In this document: positions 29,569-38,052 of the stretch, piece by piece
How the letters are laid out: the number at the start of each line of letters is the position of its first letter
Numbering within the stretch: the first letter of the stretch is position 1
Source of the DNA: Denitratisoma sp.
GTDB lineage: Bacteria; Pseudomonadota; Gammaproteobacteria; Burkholderiales; Rhodocyclaceae
DNA length: 64,000 nucleotides
Direction: 5' to 3'
Assembly: GCA_032027165.1 (NCBI GenBank)
Contig: JAVSMO010000001.1
Location: forward strand, 1,157,216-1,221,215
Notes under the pieces: model-generated
Database searches by the model: none
What the model was told of the DNA's origin: nothing
Seen by the model: the letters and a program-made list of their open reading frames with translations, nothing else
Position numbers and translations under genes: made by a program

Positions 29569-30908
29569 GCTGCCGCCTTCTCCCGCAGGATCTGCTTGGC
29601 GACGCGGAACTGCTGCACCAGCGGAATGTTGGACGGACAGGTATAGGTACAGCAGCCGCACTCGAAGCAGTCGCCGAGGTGGTACTGCTCGCCCATCGCG
29701 TCGTATTCGCGTCGCGCGGCGAGCATGCCCAGCATGGAAGGGTTGAGCCCCATCGGGCAGGACTCGACGCACTCGCCGCACTTGATGCAGGGATAGCTGC
29801 GCCGCCCTTCCCGGCCCGCCATGTCCTCGCCGCGGAACACCAGCACGCCGGAAACACCCTTGGTCACCGGCACGTCGAGGGAGGCCACCGACTGGCCCAT
29901 CATCGGCCCGCCGAGGATCACTTGTCTCGCCTGCGCGGGCGCGCCGGCGTAGTCGAGCACGAAGGAGATCGGCGTGCCGAGCGGCACGCGGTAGTCGCCC
30001 GGCCGCGCCACGCCGGGTCCGGTGACGGTGACGACGCGCTCGATCAGCCCCTGCCCGGCCGGCAGCAGCCTGCCCAGCGCCGCCAGCGTGCCGACGTTGT
30101 TCACCACCATGCCGAGCGACAGCGGCAGCTTGCCGGAGGGCACCTCGACGCCGAACAGCGCCGTGATGAGCATCTTCTCCGAGCCCTGCGGGTACTTGGT
30201 CGGCACTTCCTCGACGAAGATCTCGCTGCCCGGCGGCAGCGCTCGCCGCATCGCTTCGGCCGCTTCCGGCTTGTTGTCCTCGACGCCGATGATGGCGCGG
30301 CGCGCGCCGGTGGCGCGCATGGCGTGGCGGATGCCGATCATCAGGTCGTTCGCCTGTTCGACCATCAGGCGGTGGTCGCAGGTGAGGTACGGCTCGCATT
30401 CGCAGCCGTTCACCACCAGCGTCTCCACCTTGGCGCCCTCCGGCACCGTCAGCTTGGCGTGGCTGGGGAAGGCGGCACCGCCCAGCCCGACCATGCCGGT
30501 GCGCTGCACGGCGAGCACGATCTCCTGCGGCGGGAAGGCGTCCAGGTCCTGCGGCGTGCCCCACAGCACTTCCTGGGTGGACGCCTCGTAGACGCGGATG
30601 ACGATGCACTCGGTCCACGGCCCGCGCGCGCTCGGCCGCAGTTCGATGGCCTCGACCACGCCGGTGGCCGGCGCGTGCTGCGGCACCGACAGCCAGCCTT
30701 CGGCTTCCGCGATGGGCTGGCCGCGCAGCACTTCCTCGCCGACGCGCACGATCGGCCGCGACGGCTTGCCGATGTGCTGCGACAGCGGCACCACCAGCCG
30801 CGGCGCGAAGGGCAGCCGGCGGATCGGCGTGTCGGCGGTGTGCTTGCAGCCGGGCGGATGCACGCCGCGCTGGAAAGCCTCGCCGCGGAAGTAGGAGAGC
30901 AGCTTCAT
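29565..30908 (-). CDS. rnfC: Rnf complex subunit RnfC
   Basis: Peripheral subunit that binds NADH and FMN and carries two 4Fe-4S clusters. The 447-residue protein has the family start with HPPGCKHTADTPIRRLPF, the nucleotide-site stretch GLGGAAFPSHAKL, and cluster motifs CIKCGECVESCPMGLNP and CFECGCCTYTCPSNIPL. It lacks the long repetitive C-terminal extension of enterobacterial RsxC and so resembles the short form. It starts seven bases after nifJ. Confidence 0.95.
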   Translation of the reverse strand: MKLLSYFRGEAFQRGVHPPGCKHTADTPIRRLPFAPRLVVPLSQHIGKPSRPIVRVGEEVLRGQPIAEAEGWLSVPQHAPATGVVEAIELRPSARGPWTECIVIRVYEASTQEVLWGTPQDLDAFPPQEIVLAVQRTGMVGLGGAAFPSHAKLTVPEGAKVETLVVNGCECEPYLTCDHRLMVEQANDLMIGIRHAMRATGARRAIIGVEDNKPEAAEAMRRALPPGSEIFVEEVPTKYPQGSEKMLITALFGVEVPSGKLPLSLGMVVNNVGTLAALGRLLPAGQGLIERVVTVTGPGVARPGDYRVPLGTPISFVLDYAGAPAQARQVILGGPMMGQSVASLDVPVTKGVSGVLVFRGEDMAGREGRRSYPCIKCGECVESCPMGLNPSMLGMLAARREYDAMGEQYHLGDCFECGCCTYTCPSNIPLVQQFRVAKQILREKAAA

Positions 30909-30915
30909 GTCGGGC

Positions 30916-33900
30916 TTAGTTGTACTTCGCCGCCCTCGCCATCAGCTTCTCGATGCCCGGCTCGCTCATGTTCCAGGGCGTGCCGGGATGCAGGCAGCCG
31001 GCGGTGCACTTCTCCGCCGCCTTGACGATATCGGCGAACCTGGCGCCCTTCGGGTTCACCACGATGGCCTGCTTCTGGTCGTTGTAGACGAACACCTTCG
31101 GCGCGATGCTGGTGCACTCGTCGCAGGCGGTGCACTCAGGCGACTCGACCCACACCGGCTCGTAGCCGTCCGCCGCCGGGGCGGCGGGCTGGGCTGCCAG
31201 CGGCAGCGGCGCGTTCGCTGCCGGCATGTCCATGCCGCCGACGCCCAGGCTGGCGGTGATCTTCGCCAGCAACTCGGCGCGCACCTGGTCGGCCAGCATC
31301 TCGGTGTCCACCTCGGCCCGATTGAGGCCGGCGACGTCCTTCAGCTGCTTCCAGAAGTTCAGGCGTTCCTCGGTGGCGCGCACCAGGTCCTCGGTGATCA
31401 GCAGGCGGGTCAGGCGGTTCTTCTGGTCGGTCGCCCAGATGAAGGGGAATTTGCCCTCGCGCTCGTCCTTGCCGAGCTGGAGGAAGTCGGCGATGGCCAC
31501 CATGTCGTCGTTCCAGGTCTCCGGCGGCGCCTTCTTGAACTGCTTGCCGAAGCGGCCTTCCGTCGCGGCGAAGTCGGCGAAGGTCATCGGCAGCTCCATC
31601 TTCTGCTCGGCGCCCTGCTCGTCGACGTACTTCAGCGTGTAGGTAGGCCAGTCCTGCTCGAGCGCCGGGTTGCCCTCGAGGCTGACGCACTCCGAGAAGG
31701 TGGTGCCGGCATCCGGATTGAAGCGGAACAGCGGATAGGCGCGTCCCTCCACCGCCAGCTTGCTCTGGTCCACGCTCTTGTCGTCGCCGATGCCGTGCTC
31801 CGGCGGGCACACCGCGTAGATGTTGAACAGCGCCGGCCGGCGCGAGTTGAGGCCGTCGATGTAGCTCTCGATCAGGTGGTTGGTGTGGGCGATGGTGCCC
31901 GACATCACGTAGGACGTGCGGTGCGCCATGCCGATCAGGCTGATCTCCTTGCGCGTCTCCTGCTTGCCGCGCTGGGCGGCGCCGAACGGCGCCATGTCGG
32001 AGATCTGGCTGATGAAGCCCGAGGTGCAGGCCTGTCCGCCGGTGTTCGAATACACCTGGGTGTCGACCACCAGCACCTTGATCGGCATGCCCGACATCAG
32101 GGCGCGCGACAGGTTCTGGAAGCCGATGTCGTACATGGCGCCGTCGCCGCCGAGCGAGACCACCGGCGGGCAGAGCAGCCATTCTTCCTCGGAGAACTGC
32201 TGCCAATTGAAGCGGCGGAAGAAGTCCTCGTGCTTCTCGGCGCTGTACTCGCCGGCGAGCTCGAGCTCGGCCATGCGCACCGCCTTGAAGCCCTCCGCCA
32301 TCTTCGCCATGTGGCCCTCGAAGATGCCCATCGCCACCGACGGACTGTCCTGGAACAGGTGGCTGGTCCAGGGGAAGGGATACGGATGGAAAGGATAGGT
32401 CGAGCCCCACACCGAGGTGCAGCCGGTGGAGTTCACGATGCCCATCGCGGCGCGGCCGCGCTTGGCCGGGCCCTCGGCGTAGCGCCACTTCAGGTCCTTC
32501 AGCTTCTCAATCAGCTGGGTCGCCCACTTCACCCAGGCCGGGTCGAGCGGACGCGACGGCTTGTTCTCCATGATCTTCGCCGCCAGGCTGGCCAGGGTCA
32601 GGTCCTGGTCCTTGGTGGCGTTCACCGCCTGCAGCACGGCGCCGGTGTCGGAGAGGTCCACCGACTCGGTCAGCTTCATGCGGATGTGCTTCTCCAGGCG
32701 CCCGACCAGGTCCTCGAGGTGGGCGACGTGCTTCTCCACGCGCGGCTGCATCAGCGCGGTCACGGTGCCGGTGAACAGGTGGATGGCGGTCTTCTCGCCG
32801 CAGCCGAGGCAGGCGCCGTCGCCGCAGGGCATCGAGCCGTAGTTCTGCTTGTCGAGCAGCAGCGTCTCCAGCGCGCCGATCTTCTCGTCGAGGCTGTCGA
32901 TACGGCCGTACTCCTTCGGCGTCGTCGGCAGGTCGAGCCAGAAGTTCCAGTCGCGGCGCAGGCGCTCGGTGGATTCCTCGGTCTGCGTCACCATGCGCAG
33001 GGCGTCGTCCTCGCAGACCTTCACGCACAGCGCGCAGGCCTTGCAGGTGTACGGGTTGATGGTGATCGAGAACAGGCCGCCGCTGCCCTTGCCCTTTTTC
33101 TCCTTCTGCGTCCAGTAGGGCTTGGTGGTGCCGAACTGGAAGTCGCCGAGCGACTCGCGGAACAGGCGGAACTCCTCGGCGAGGCCCTGGCGCTCGGCCT
33201 CCGGCGCCTCGGCGACGGTGGCGTTGATGGCGTCGTCGATGAGCGGACGCACCGATACGCCGTCGCCGTCGATCATGCCGCGCAGCTTCTTCTCCAGCGT
33301 GCGCACGGCGCGGCGGAGATAGCGCGTCGGCCGGCCGCCGCGCTCGACGCGCGTCACCGCCGTGTTGAAGACGTCGGCCACCGTGCTGACCAGGCCGGGG
33401 ATGGCGGAATCCGGGCACTCCGTGTAGCAGTTGCCGCAGGCCGTGCAGTTCTCGGCGATCCATTCCGGGTACTCGAAGCGGATCTGCGTCATGTCGCGGA
33501 AGACGCCGGTTGCCGCCGGCACCAGCGAGGCGCCGATGAAGGGATCGACCAGGTTGTCCGAGCCCTTGCCGGAGGCGTAGAAGCTGCCGGTCTGCTCCCA
33601 GAATCGGTGGATGTCGGCGACACGGCCGTCGCCTTCGGGCAGTTGCTTGAGCATCACCGGCAGGCCGGCGGCCTTGTCGCGCAGGTTGCGCCGTGTCGCG
33701 CCGACTGACTTTTCGGTGATTTCCTTCAGCTCGCTGAAGCCGCGGCGCACCACGCGCAGGTTGTCATCCACCACGCGCTTGCCCTTGCCGCCGAACTTCG
33801 CCTGCAGCTGGTCCTCGATGGCCTTGAACAGCTTCTCCTCGGTCAGGCCGGCGTTCTTCATCACCGGCGAGGCGGCGAAGAAAGCGCCCTGGAAGGCGAT

Positions 33901-35847
33901 GCCCTGCATGCGCAGTTGGAGGTCGGCCGAGCCGGCCTCCTCGCGGGCGATCTGGAAGGCGTCGAGGTAGAAGACGCGGATGTCGTTGTCGACGATCTGC
34001 TTCTGCATCCACAGCGGGAAGCTCGCCCAGAGATCCTCGGCGGAGCGGTTGCTCTGCACGATGAAGACGCCGCCCTTCTTCAGGCCCGCCACCGGGTTGG
34101 AGTGCTCATGCACGTTGGGGTCGGGCGAGAGCACGACGTCGACGTACACGTACTCGCAGTTCACGCGGATCGGCTCCGGCGCCGCCGACAGGTAATAGGT
34201 GGTCGGCTGGCCCTTCTTCTCCGAGCCGTACTTCGGGTTGGCCTTGATGTCCCAGCCGAGCAGCTCGTACAGCGTCATCGCCAGGTTCTTGCCGGTGGTG
34301 ATGGCGCCCCAGCCGCCGACCGAGTGCATGCGCACCGTGATCGAGTCCTTCGGCAGCAGGTTCGGGTTCTCGCTGCCGCGCACCGCCATCTCGCGGATGC
34401 GCGGGTAGGCCTCGAGGATGTTCTGGTTGTGGATCTCGTCCTTCGGGTTGGCCGGCGTGTCGCGCACGAAGTCCACGGAAAGATAGAAAAACTTCTTCTG
34501 CGGCGCGTTCGGCAGCATGTTCTCGACGGCGCCGATCAGCGCCTCCGGCTGCATGTCGCGCGAACCCAGGCCGTAGCAGCCCGAGTAGAGGCGCGGCATG
34601 TCCTTCGCCGAGGCGTAGGCGGCGTAGCCCTCGTAGGGAAGTTTTCCGTCTGCGGCGCCGTTCTCCAGGCACTTGGTGACCGTGGCGCGCACCTCGCGCA
34701 TCAGCGGCAGGTCCTCGGCCAGCGGCTGGTCGGTGCGCTCCAGCACCGCCACGCCCTTCTTGCCCTTGAGGATGGCGCCGAGCAGGTCGCCCGGGAAGGG
34801 ACGGAACAGGGTCAGGTCGACCACGCCGACCTTCAGCTTGCGGTTTTCGCGCAACCAGTCGGCGACGGCCTCGGCCTGGACGATCATGCTGCCCATGCCG
34901 AGGATCAGGTACTCGGCGTCCTCGCAGCGGTAGGTCGACACGCGCTTGTACTGGCGGCCGGTCAGCTCGGCGTACTCTGTCATGCAGCGGTCGGTGATCT
35001 GCTCGATGTGGTCGAAGAAATACGGCCGCTGGCCGGCCACCGCCTGCATGTAGGCGTCCTGGTTCTGCACCGAGCCGGAGAGCAGCGGGGTGTCCACGTC
35101 CCAGATCGCCGGCACGCGGCGGCGCTTCGGGCCGTAGAGCATGGCCTGGGCCGGCGTCGGCGTGTCGATGAGGTCGTCCGGCTTGCCGAGGTATTCGGCC
35201 ACCAGTTCGCGCTCGGGCAGGCGCACCGACTCGATCAGGTGGGTGGTGAGGAAGCCGTCCTGGCCGACGATGGCCGGGGTGAGCGACAGTTCGGCGGCCT
35301 TGCGCGCGATCAGGTTGAGGTCGGCGGCGCCCTGGGCGTCCTTCGCCATGACCTGGATGAAGCCGGTGTCGTCCACGCAATGGTAGTCGTCGTGGCCGCA
35401 GTGCACGTTGAGGCTGGCCTTGGTGATGGCGCGGCAGCCCATGTTGAGCACGTAGGGCAGGCGCTTGCCGACGGCGGCGTAGAGCGACTCGTGCATGAAG
35501 GCGACGCCCTGCGCCGACGAGAAGTTGGTGGCGCGCAGGCCCGTCATCGACATGCCGGCAGTGACGCCGGCGGCGGCGTGCTCGGATTCCGGCTCGATGA
35601 AGATCAGCGGGCGGTCGGAGATGTTGAGGTGGCCCTGGGCGACAGCCTCGGCCCAGTATTCGCCCATCTGAGTGGACGGCGTGATCGGGTAGGCGCCGGC
35701 GGCGTCGGACGCCTCGCGCTCGACATGGATGACGGCGGTGTTGCCGTCGACCGCGTCGCGCACGCCCGGGTATTTCACCTTGGCCTTCTCCTTGCCGGAG
35801 CCGGGGGCGGTCTCGAACAGCTTGTATTCCTTGAGCTTCTTCAGCAT
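30916..35847 (-). CDS. nifJ: Extra-long pyruvate:ferredoxin oxidoreductase with C-terminal ferredoxin domain
   Basis: Single-chain 2-oxoacid:ferredoxin oxidoreductase that oxidises pyruvate and CoA to acetyl-CoA and CO2 with reduction of ferredoxin, or the reverse. The 1643-residue length compares with roughly 1170-1200 for usual NifJ. Landmarks: AGAYPITPSTQMGEYWAE near residue 50, first 4Fe-4S motif CTACGNCYTECP near 800, second CKACALCVKVCEDD near 935, TPP-domain cysteines GDGACLGCGEKTA near 1010, NSTGCTSVWG near 1140, the TPP motif GDGAMYDIGF near 1235 with NTGGQ, and a terminal domain with CTACDECTSIAPKVF near 1570. The space between the two ferredoxin motifs (about 130 residues), an insert of about 130 residues in the TPP domain, and the extra C-terminal ferredoxin account for much of the added length. 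It lies between rnfB and rnfC. Confidence 0.93.
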   Translation of the reverse strand: MLKKLKEYKLFETAPGSGKEKAKVKYPGVRDAVDGNTAVIHVEREASDAAGAYPITPSTQMGEYWAEAVAQGHLNISDRPLIFIEPESEHAAAGVTAGMSMTGLRATNFSSAQGVAFMHESLYAAVGKRLPYVLNMGCRAITKASLNVHCGHDDYHCVDDTGFIQVMAKDAQGAADLNLIARKAAELSLTPAIVGQDGFLTTHLIESVRLPERELVAEYLGKPDDLIDTPTPAQAMLYGPKRRRVPAIWDVDTPLLSGSVQNQDAYMQAVAGQRPYFFDHIEQITDRCMTEYAELTGRQYKRVSTYRCEDAEYLILGMGSMIVQAEAVADWLRENRKLKVGVVDLTLFRPFPGDLLGAILKGKKGVAVLERTDQPLAEDLPLMREVRATVTKCLENGAADGKLPYEGYAAYASAKDMPRLYSGCYGLGSRDMQPEALIGAVENMLPNAPQKKFFYLSVDFVRDTPANPKDEIHNQNILEAYPRIREMAVRGSENPNLLPKDSITVRMHSVGGWGAITTGKNLAMTLYELLGWDIKANPKYGSEKKGQPTTYYLSAAPEPIRVNCEYVYVDVVLSPDPNVHEHSNPVAGLKKGGVFIVQSNRSAEDLWASFPLWMQKQIVDNDIRVFYLDAFQIAREEAGSADLQLRMQGIAFQGAFFAASPVMKNAGLTEEKLFKAIEDQLQAKFGGKGKRVVDDNLRVVRRGFSELKEITEKSVGATRRNLRDKAAGLPVMLKQLPEGDGRVADIHRFWEQTGSFYASGKGSDNLVDPFIGASLVPAATGVFRDMTQIRFEYPEWIAENCTACGNCYTECPDSAIPGLVSTVADVFNTAVTRVERGGRPTRYLRRAVRTLEKKLRGMIDGDGVSVRPLIDDAINATVAEAPEAERQGLAEEFRLFRESLGDFQFGTTKPYWTQKEKKGKGSGGLFSITINPYTCKACALCVKVCEDDALRMVTQTEESTERLRRDWNFWLDLPTTPKEYGRIDSLDEKIGALETLLLDKQNYGSMPCGDGACLGCGEKTAIHLFTGTVTALMQPRVEKHVAHLEDLVGRLEKHIRMKLTESVDLSDTGAVLQAVNATKDQDLTLASLAAKIMENKPSRPLDPAWVKWATQLIEKLKDLKWRYAEGPAKRGRAAMGIVNSTGCTSVWGSTYPFHPYPFPWTSHLFQDSPSVAMGIFEGHMAKMAEGFKAVRMAELELAGEYSAEKHEDFFRRFNWQQFSEEEWLLCPPVVSLGGDGAMYDIGFQNLSRALMSGMPIKVLVVDTQVYSNTGGQACTSGFISQISDMAPFGAAQRGKQETRKEISLIGMAHRTSYVMSGTIAHTNHLIESYIDGLNSRRPALFNIYAVCPPEHGIGDDKSVDQSKLAVEGRAYPLFRFNPDAGTTFSECVSLEGNPALEQDWPTYTLKYVDEQGAEQKMELPMTFADFAATEGRFGKQFKKAPPETWNDDMVAIADFLQLGKDEREGKFPFIWATDQKNRLTRLLITEDLVRATEERLNFWKQLKDVAGLNRAEVDTEMLADQVRAELLAKITASLGVGGMDMPAANAPLPLAAQPAAPAADGYEPVWVESPECTACDECTSIAPKVFVYNDQKQAIVVNPKGARFADIVKAAEKCTAGCLHPGTPWNMSEPGIEKLMARAAKYN
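33705..33712 (+). repeat. CTGACTTT motif copy 7
   Basis: On the non-coding strand of nifJ, context CCGACTGACTTTTCGG; the gene reads Lys-Ser-Val with the rare Ser codon TCA. Confidence 0.6.
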
Positions 35848-35856
35848 GGCATCACC

Positions 35857-36738
35857 TCACGCGGAGATAAGTGGTAATTCGTTCTGGCGCAGGATCTTTT
35901 TCGCTTCCGCGCCCTTGATGGAAAAATTCGGGTTGTCGAACCAGACGATGGCGCCGGTCGGGCAGCGCTCGATGGCCTGCTTCGCCGCGCGCGCGTTCTG
36001 CGCGTAGTCGATCACCGCCAGGTTGTTCTCCAGCTTCATCACGCCGGGGGCGGAATCGACGACGCACTTGCCGCAGGCGGTGCACGCCACCTCGCAGGAT
36101 TTCTCGGCGGTATCGCCGTCGGCGAGGTTCTTGCAGGCCACCCACAGCTTGCGCGAGACCGGCTCGAGCGAGAACAGACCTTTCGGGCAGACTTCGACGC
36201 AATCGTTGCAGGCGGTGCACTTGTCGGCGTCCACCACCGGCAGGCCGTGGGCGTCCATGTGGATGGCGTCGAAGTCGCAGACCTCGGCGCAGTCGGCCAG
36301 CCCCAGGCAGCCCCAGGCGCAGTCCTTGCCGCCGCCGCTCACCACCGCCGCGGCGCGGCAGGAGGTGTGGCCCGCGTAGCGCGCGCGCATGAAGGCGACG
36401 TGGCGGCCGCCGGCGCAGGCCAGTCGCGCGACGCGCTTCTCAACCGAGCCGGCATCGACGCCGAGCAGGTCGGCGATCACGACGTTCTGCGCCGGCGCAT
36501 TCACCGTGCACTGCGCCGGCATGATCTCGCCGGCGACGACCTTCTCGGCGAAGTTGCGGCAGCCGGCGGTGCCGCAGGCGCCGCAGTTGGATTTCGGCAG
36601 GAGTTCCTCGACCTGGTCGATGCGCGGGTCTTCATAGACGTAGAGCCGCCGGTTGGCGAAGGCGATCACGCCCGCGAGGGCAACGCCGAGCAGCGCCATG
36701 AAGGCGCCGGCATAAGCGAGGTTCGAGATCGATCCCAT
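35857..36738 (-). CDS. rnfB: Rnf complex subunit RnfB, long multi-cluster form
   Basis: Ferredoxin-accepting subunit. The 293-residue protein has an N-terminal membrane anchor (AGAFMALLGVALAGVIAF), the Fes motif PKSNCGACGTAGC with a later Cys, and many ferredoxin-type cysteines including CAWGCLGLADCAEVC, CTACNDCVEVCPKG and CEVACTACGKC. It is longer and richer in clusters than the roughly 190-residue enterobacterial RsxB, resembling the anaerobe-type RnfB. The ATG at 36738 is preferred over a TTG four codons upstream. First gene of the operon; nifJ follows after 9 bases. Confidence 0.93.
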   Translation of the reverse strand: MGSISNLAYAGAFMALLGVALAGVIAFANRRLYVYEDPRIDQVEELLPKSNCGACGTAGCRNFAEKVVAGEIMPAQCTVNAPAQNVVIADLLGVDAGSVEKRVARLACAGGRHVAFMRARYAGHTSCRAAAVVSGGGKDCAWGCLGLADCAEVCDFDAIHMDAHGLPVVDADKCTACNDCVEVCPKGLFSLEPVSRKLWVACKNLADGDTAEKSCEVACTACGKCVVDSAPGVMKLENNLAVIDYAQNARAAKQAIERCPTGAIVWFDNPNFSIKGAEAKKILRQNELPLISA

Positions 36739-36750
36739 GCTGCGAGTCAA

Positions 36751-36763
36751 AACCTTTAAGGTT
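36751..36763. promoter_or_regulatory. Palindrome AACCTTTAAGGTT in front of rnfB
   Basis: A perfect 6-1-6 inverted repeat, 12 bases before the rnfB ATG. It could be an operator or a small hairpin covering the ribosome-binding region. No other copy was seen. Confidence 0.4.
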
Positions 36764-36902
36764 CAAATAACCATGACTACACCAGGGTCTGGAAGCCACG
36801 CGGACACACCGAGCGCGTCCCGGGCAAAAAAAACAGACTCTGGAACCTGGCGGGTACCGGACCTTGCCTTGCGGGCGCGGCGGCGGCAGCCACTCACGGT
36901 GC

Positions 36903-36953
36903 AGCCGGAGATCGGATCCGGCTTACTGGACAGCCTGGCGTGGTGCGCCAGGC
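36903..36953 (-). promoter_or_regulatory. Two adjacent hairpins in the rnf leader
   Basis: AGCCGGA/TCCGGCT (36903-36923, 7-bp stem, 7-base loop) and GCCTGGCG/CGCCAGGC (36933-36953, 8-bp stem, 5-base loop) are separated by nine bases. If transcription starts near the candidate promoter at 37005-37033, both lie in the untranslated leader. They do not match any riboswitch class that I could recall. Confidence 0.4.
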
Positions 36954-37004
36954 CGGGTGACACGCAAACAGCGCGGTTGCGCTACTTACGCTCGTGTTTG
37001 AGGA

Positions 37005-37033
37005 AGTATAGGAATTTCGCGGCGTTGCAACAA
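37005..37033 (-). promoter_or_regulatory. Candidate promoter of the rnf-nifJ operon
   Basis: On the minus strand TTGTTG (37028-37033) and TATACT (37005-37010) are 17 bases apart. The -10 matches five of six consensus bases, the -35 only three. It would give a leader of about 260 bases. No FNR-type TTGAT-N4-ATCAA site was seen. Confidence 0.4.
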
Positions 37034-37236
37034 CAAAGTCTTATATATGATTACCCAAAGTTTTTCTTATACGTGGCGGGCAGTTGGACTTGTTTTTCAT
37101 ATAGTAAAACAATATTTCTCAAACCGGGAAGATTTCGATGCTGCGCCGCAATACGGCGATAAGCGCATCGTAGCCGGCTTCCTATAATTAAAAGAGAGGC
37201 TTGATTCCTTCAACAATCGCCCAACCTGTGACGACA

Positions 37237-38052
37237 ATGAACCCTTCCCTGCACATCCGCCCGCCTGCCGTCGCCGGCATGTTCTACCCGGCCGATGCGG
37301 CGGAACTCGCCCGGGACATACAGTCCTACCTGGCCGCCGTGCCAGCCGCAAGGCATGCGGCGCCGAAGGCGCTCATCGTCCCCCACGCCGGCTACGCCTA
37401 TTCCGGCGCGGTCGCCGCCAGTGCCTATGCCCTGCTCGCCCCGGCGCACAGCAGCATCCGCCGCGTCGTGCTGCTCGGCCCGGCGCATCGCGTGCCGATC
37501 CGCGGCCTCGCCCTCCCGGTGGCCGAAGCCTTCGCCACGCCGCTGGGCGGCGTGCGCATCGATGCCGAAGGGGCCGCCACCGCACTCGAGCTGCCACAAG
37601 TCACCGCCAGCGACGTGGCGCACAACCTGGAGCACTCGCTGGAGGTGCAGGTGCCCTTCCTGCAGAGCGTGCTCGACGATTTCGCCCTGCTGCCTTTCGC
37701 CGTCGGCACGGCGACGCCCGCCCAAGTCGCCGAGGTGCTCGATCTCCTCTGGGGCGGGCCGGAAACGCTGATCCTCATCAGTTCCGACCTCTCGCATTTC
37801 CATGCCTACGCCACGGCGCAGGGCATCGACAAGGGCACGGTCGGCGCCATCCTCGCCTTCGAGCCGTCCGTCGAGCACGAGCAGGCCTGCGGCGCGACGC
37901 CGATCAACGGTCTGCTGCTCTGCGCCAAGCGGCGCGGCATGCAGATCGAACTGCTCGACCTGCGCAACTCCGGCGACACCGCCGGCGACCGCTCCCGCGT
38001 CGTCGGCTACGCCTCGTTTGCCCTCACCGAGAAGCCCCATGCCCAACACTGA
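37237..38052 (+). CDS. AmmeMemoRadiSam system protein B (MEMO family)
   Basis: A 271-residue homologue of the MEMO/AmmeMemoRadiSam protein B family, related in fold to extradiol dioxygenases. Motifs include RPPAVAGMFYPADAAEL near the start, IVPHAGYAYSGAVAASAY near residue 58, LLGPAHRVP, HSLEVQVPFLQ and LILISSDLSHFHAY, which hold the His and Asp residues of the putative metal site. Biochemical role in bacteria is unknown. The ATG at 37237 is used; an upstream TTG is unlikely. It overlaps the next gene by 14 bases and begins a four-gene unit. Confidence 0.92.
   Translation: MNPSLHIRPPAVAGMFYPADAAELARDIQSYLAAVPAARHAAPKALIVPHAGYAYSGAVAASAYALLAPAHSSIRRVVLLGPAHRVPIRGLALPVAEAFATPLGGVRIDAEGAATALELPQVTASDVAHNLEHSLEVQVPFLQSVLDDFALLPFAVGTATPAQVAEVLDLLWGGPETLILISSDLSHFHAYATAQGIDKGTVGAILAFEPSVEHEQACGATPINGLLLCAKRRGMQIELLDLRNSGDTAGDRSRVVGYASFALTEKPHAQH

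Larger units (their letters stand above)
36739..37236. other. 498-bp non-coding region between rnfB and the memo gene
   Basis: No convincing gene was seen here; open frames of up to about 140 codons have no recognisable content. The rnfB-proximal half is GC-rich and structured (palindrome 36751-36763, T8 tract on the minus strand at 36826-36833, hairpins 36903-36953). The distal part, about 37005-37200, is clearly AT-rich and probably carries promoters for both divergent units. Confidence 0.6.

Noticed and set aside
30907..33708. A 933-codon open frame on the plus strand opposite nifJ (and a 653-codon one at 33916-35877)
   Set aside because: Both lie exactly antisense to nifJ, and the translations are low-complexity Ala/Arg/Gly/Val/Leu-rich with no motif. 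They result from strong GC bias at the third codon position of nifJ.
36764..37004. Riboswitch (c-di-GMP-I, molybdenum cofactor or cobalamin type) in the rnf leader
   Set aside because: I compared the conserved boxes I remember for these classes with both strands and found no match beyond generic hairpins and short GC words.
36737..37162. A 141-codon plus-strand frame and a 66-codon minus-strand frame between rnfB and the MEMO gene
   Set aside because: No ribosome-binding site, odd composition and no family resemblance; the region is better explained as leader and promoter.
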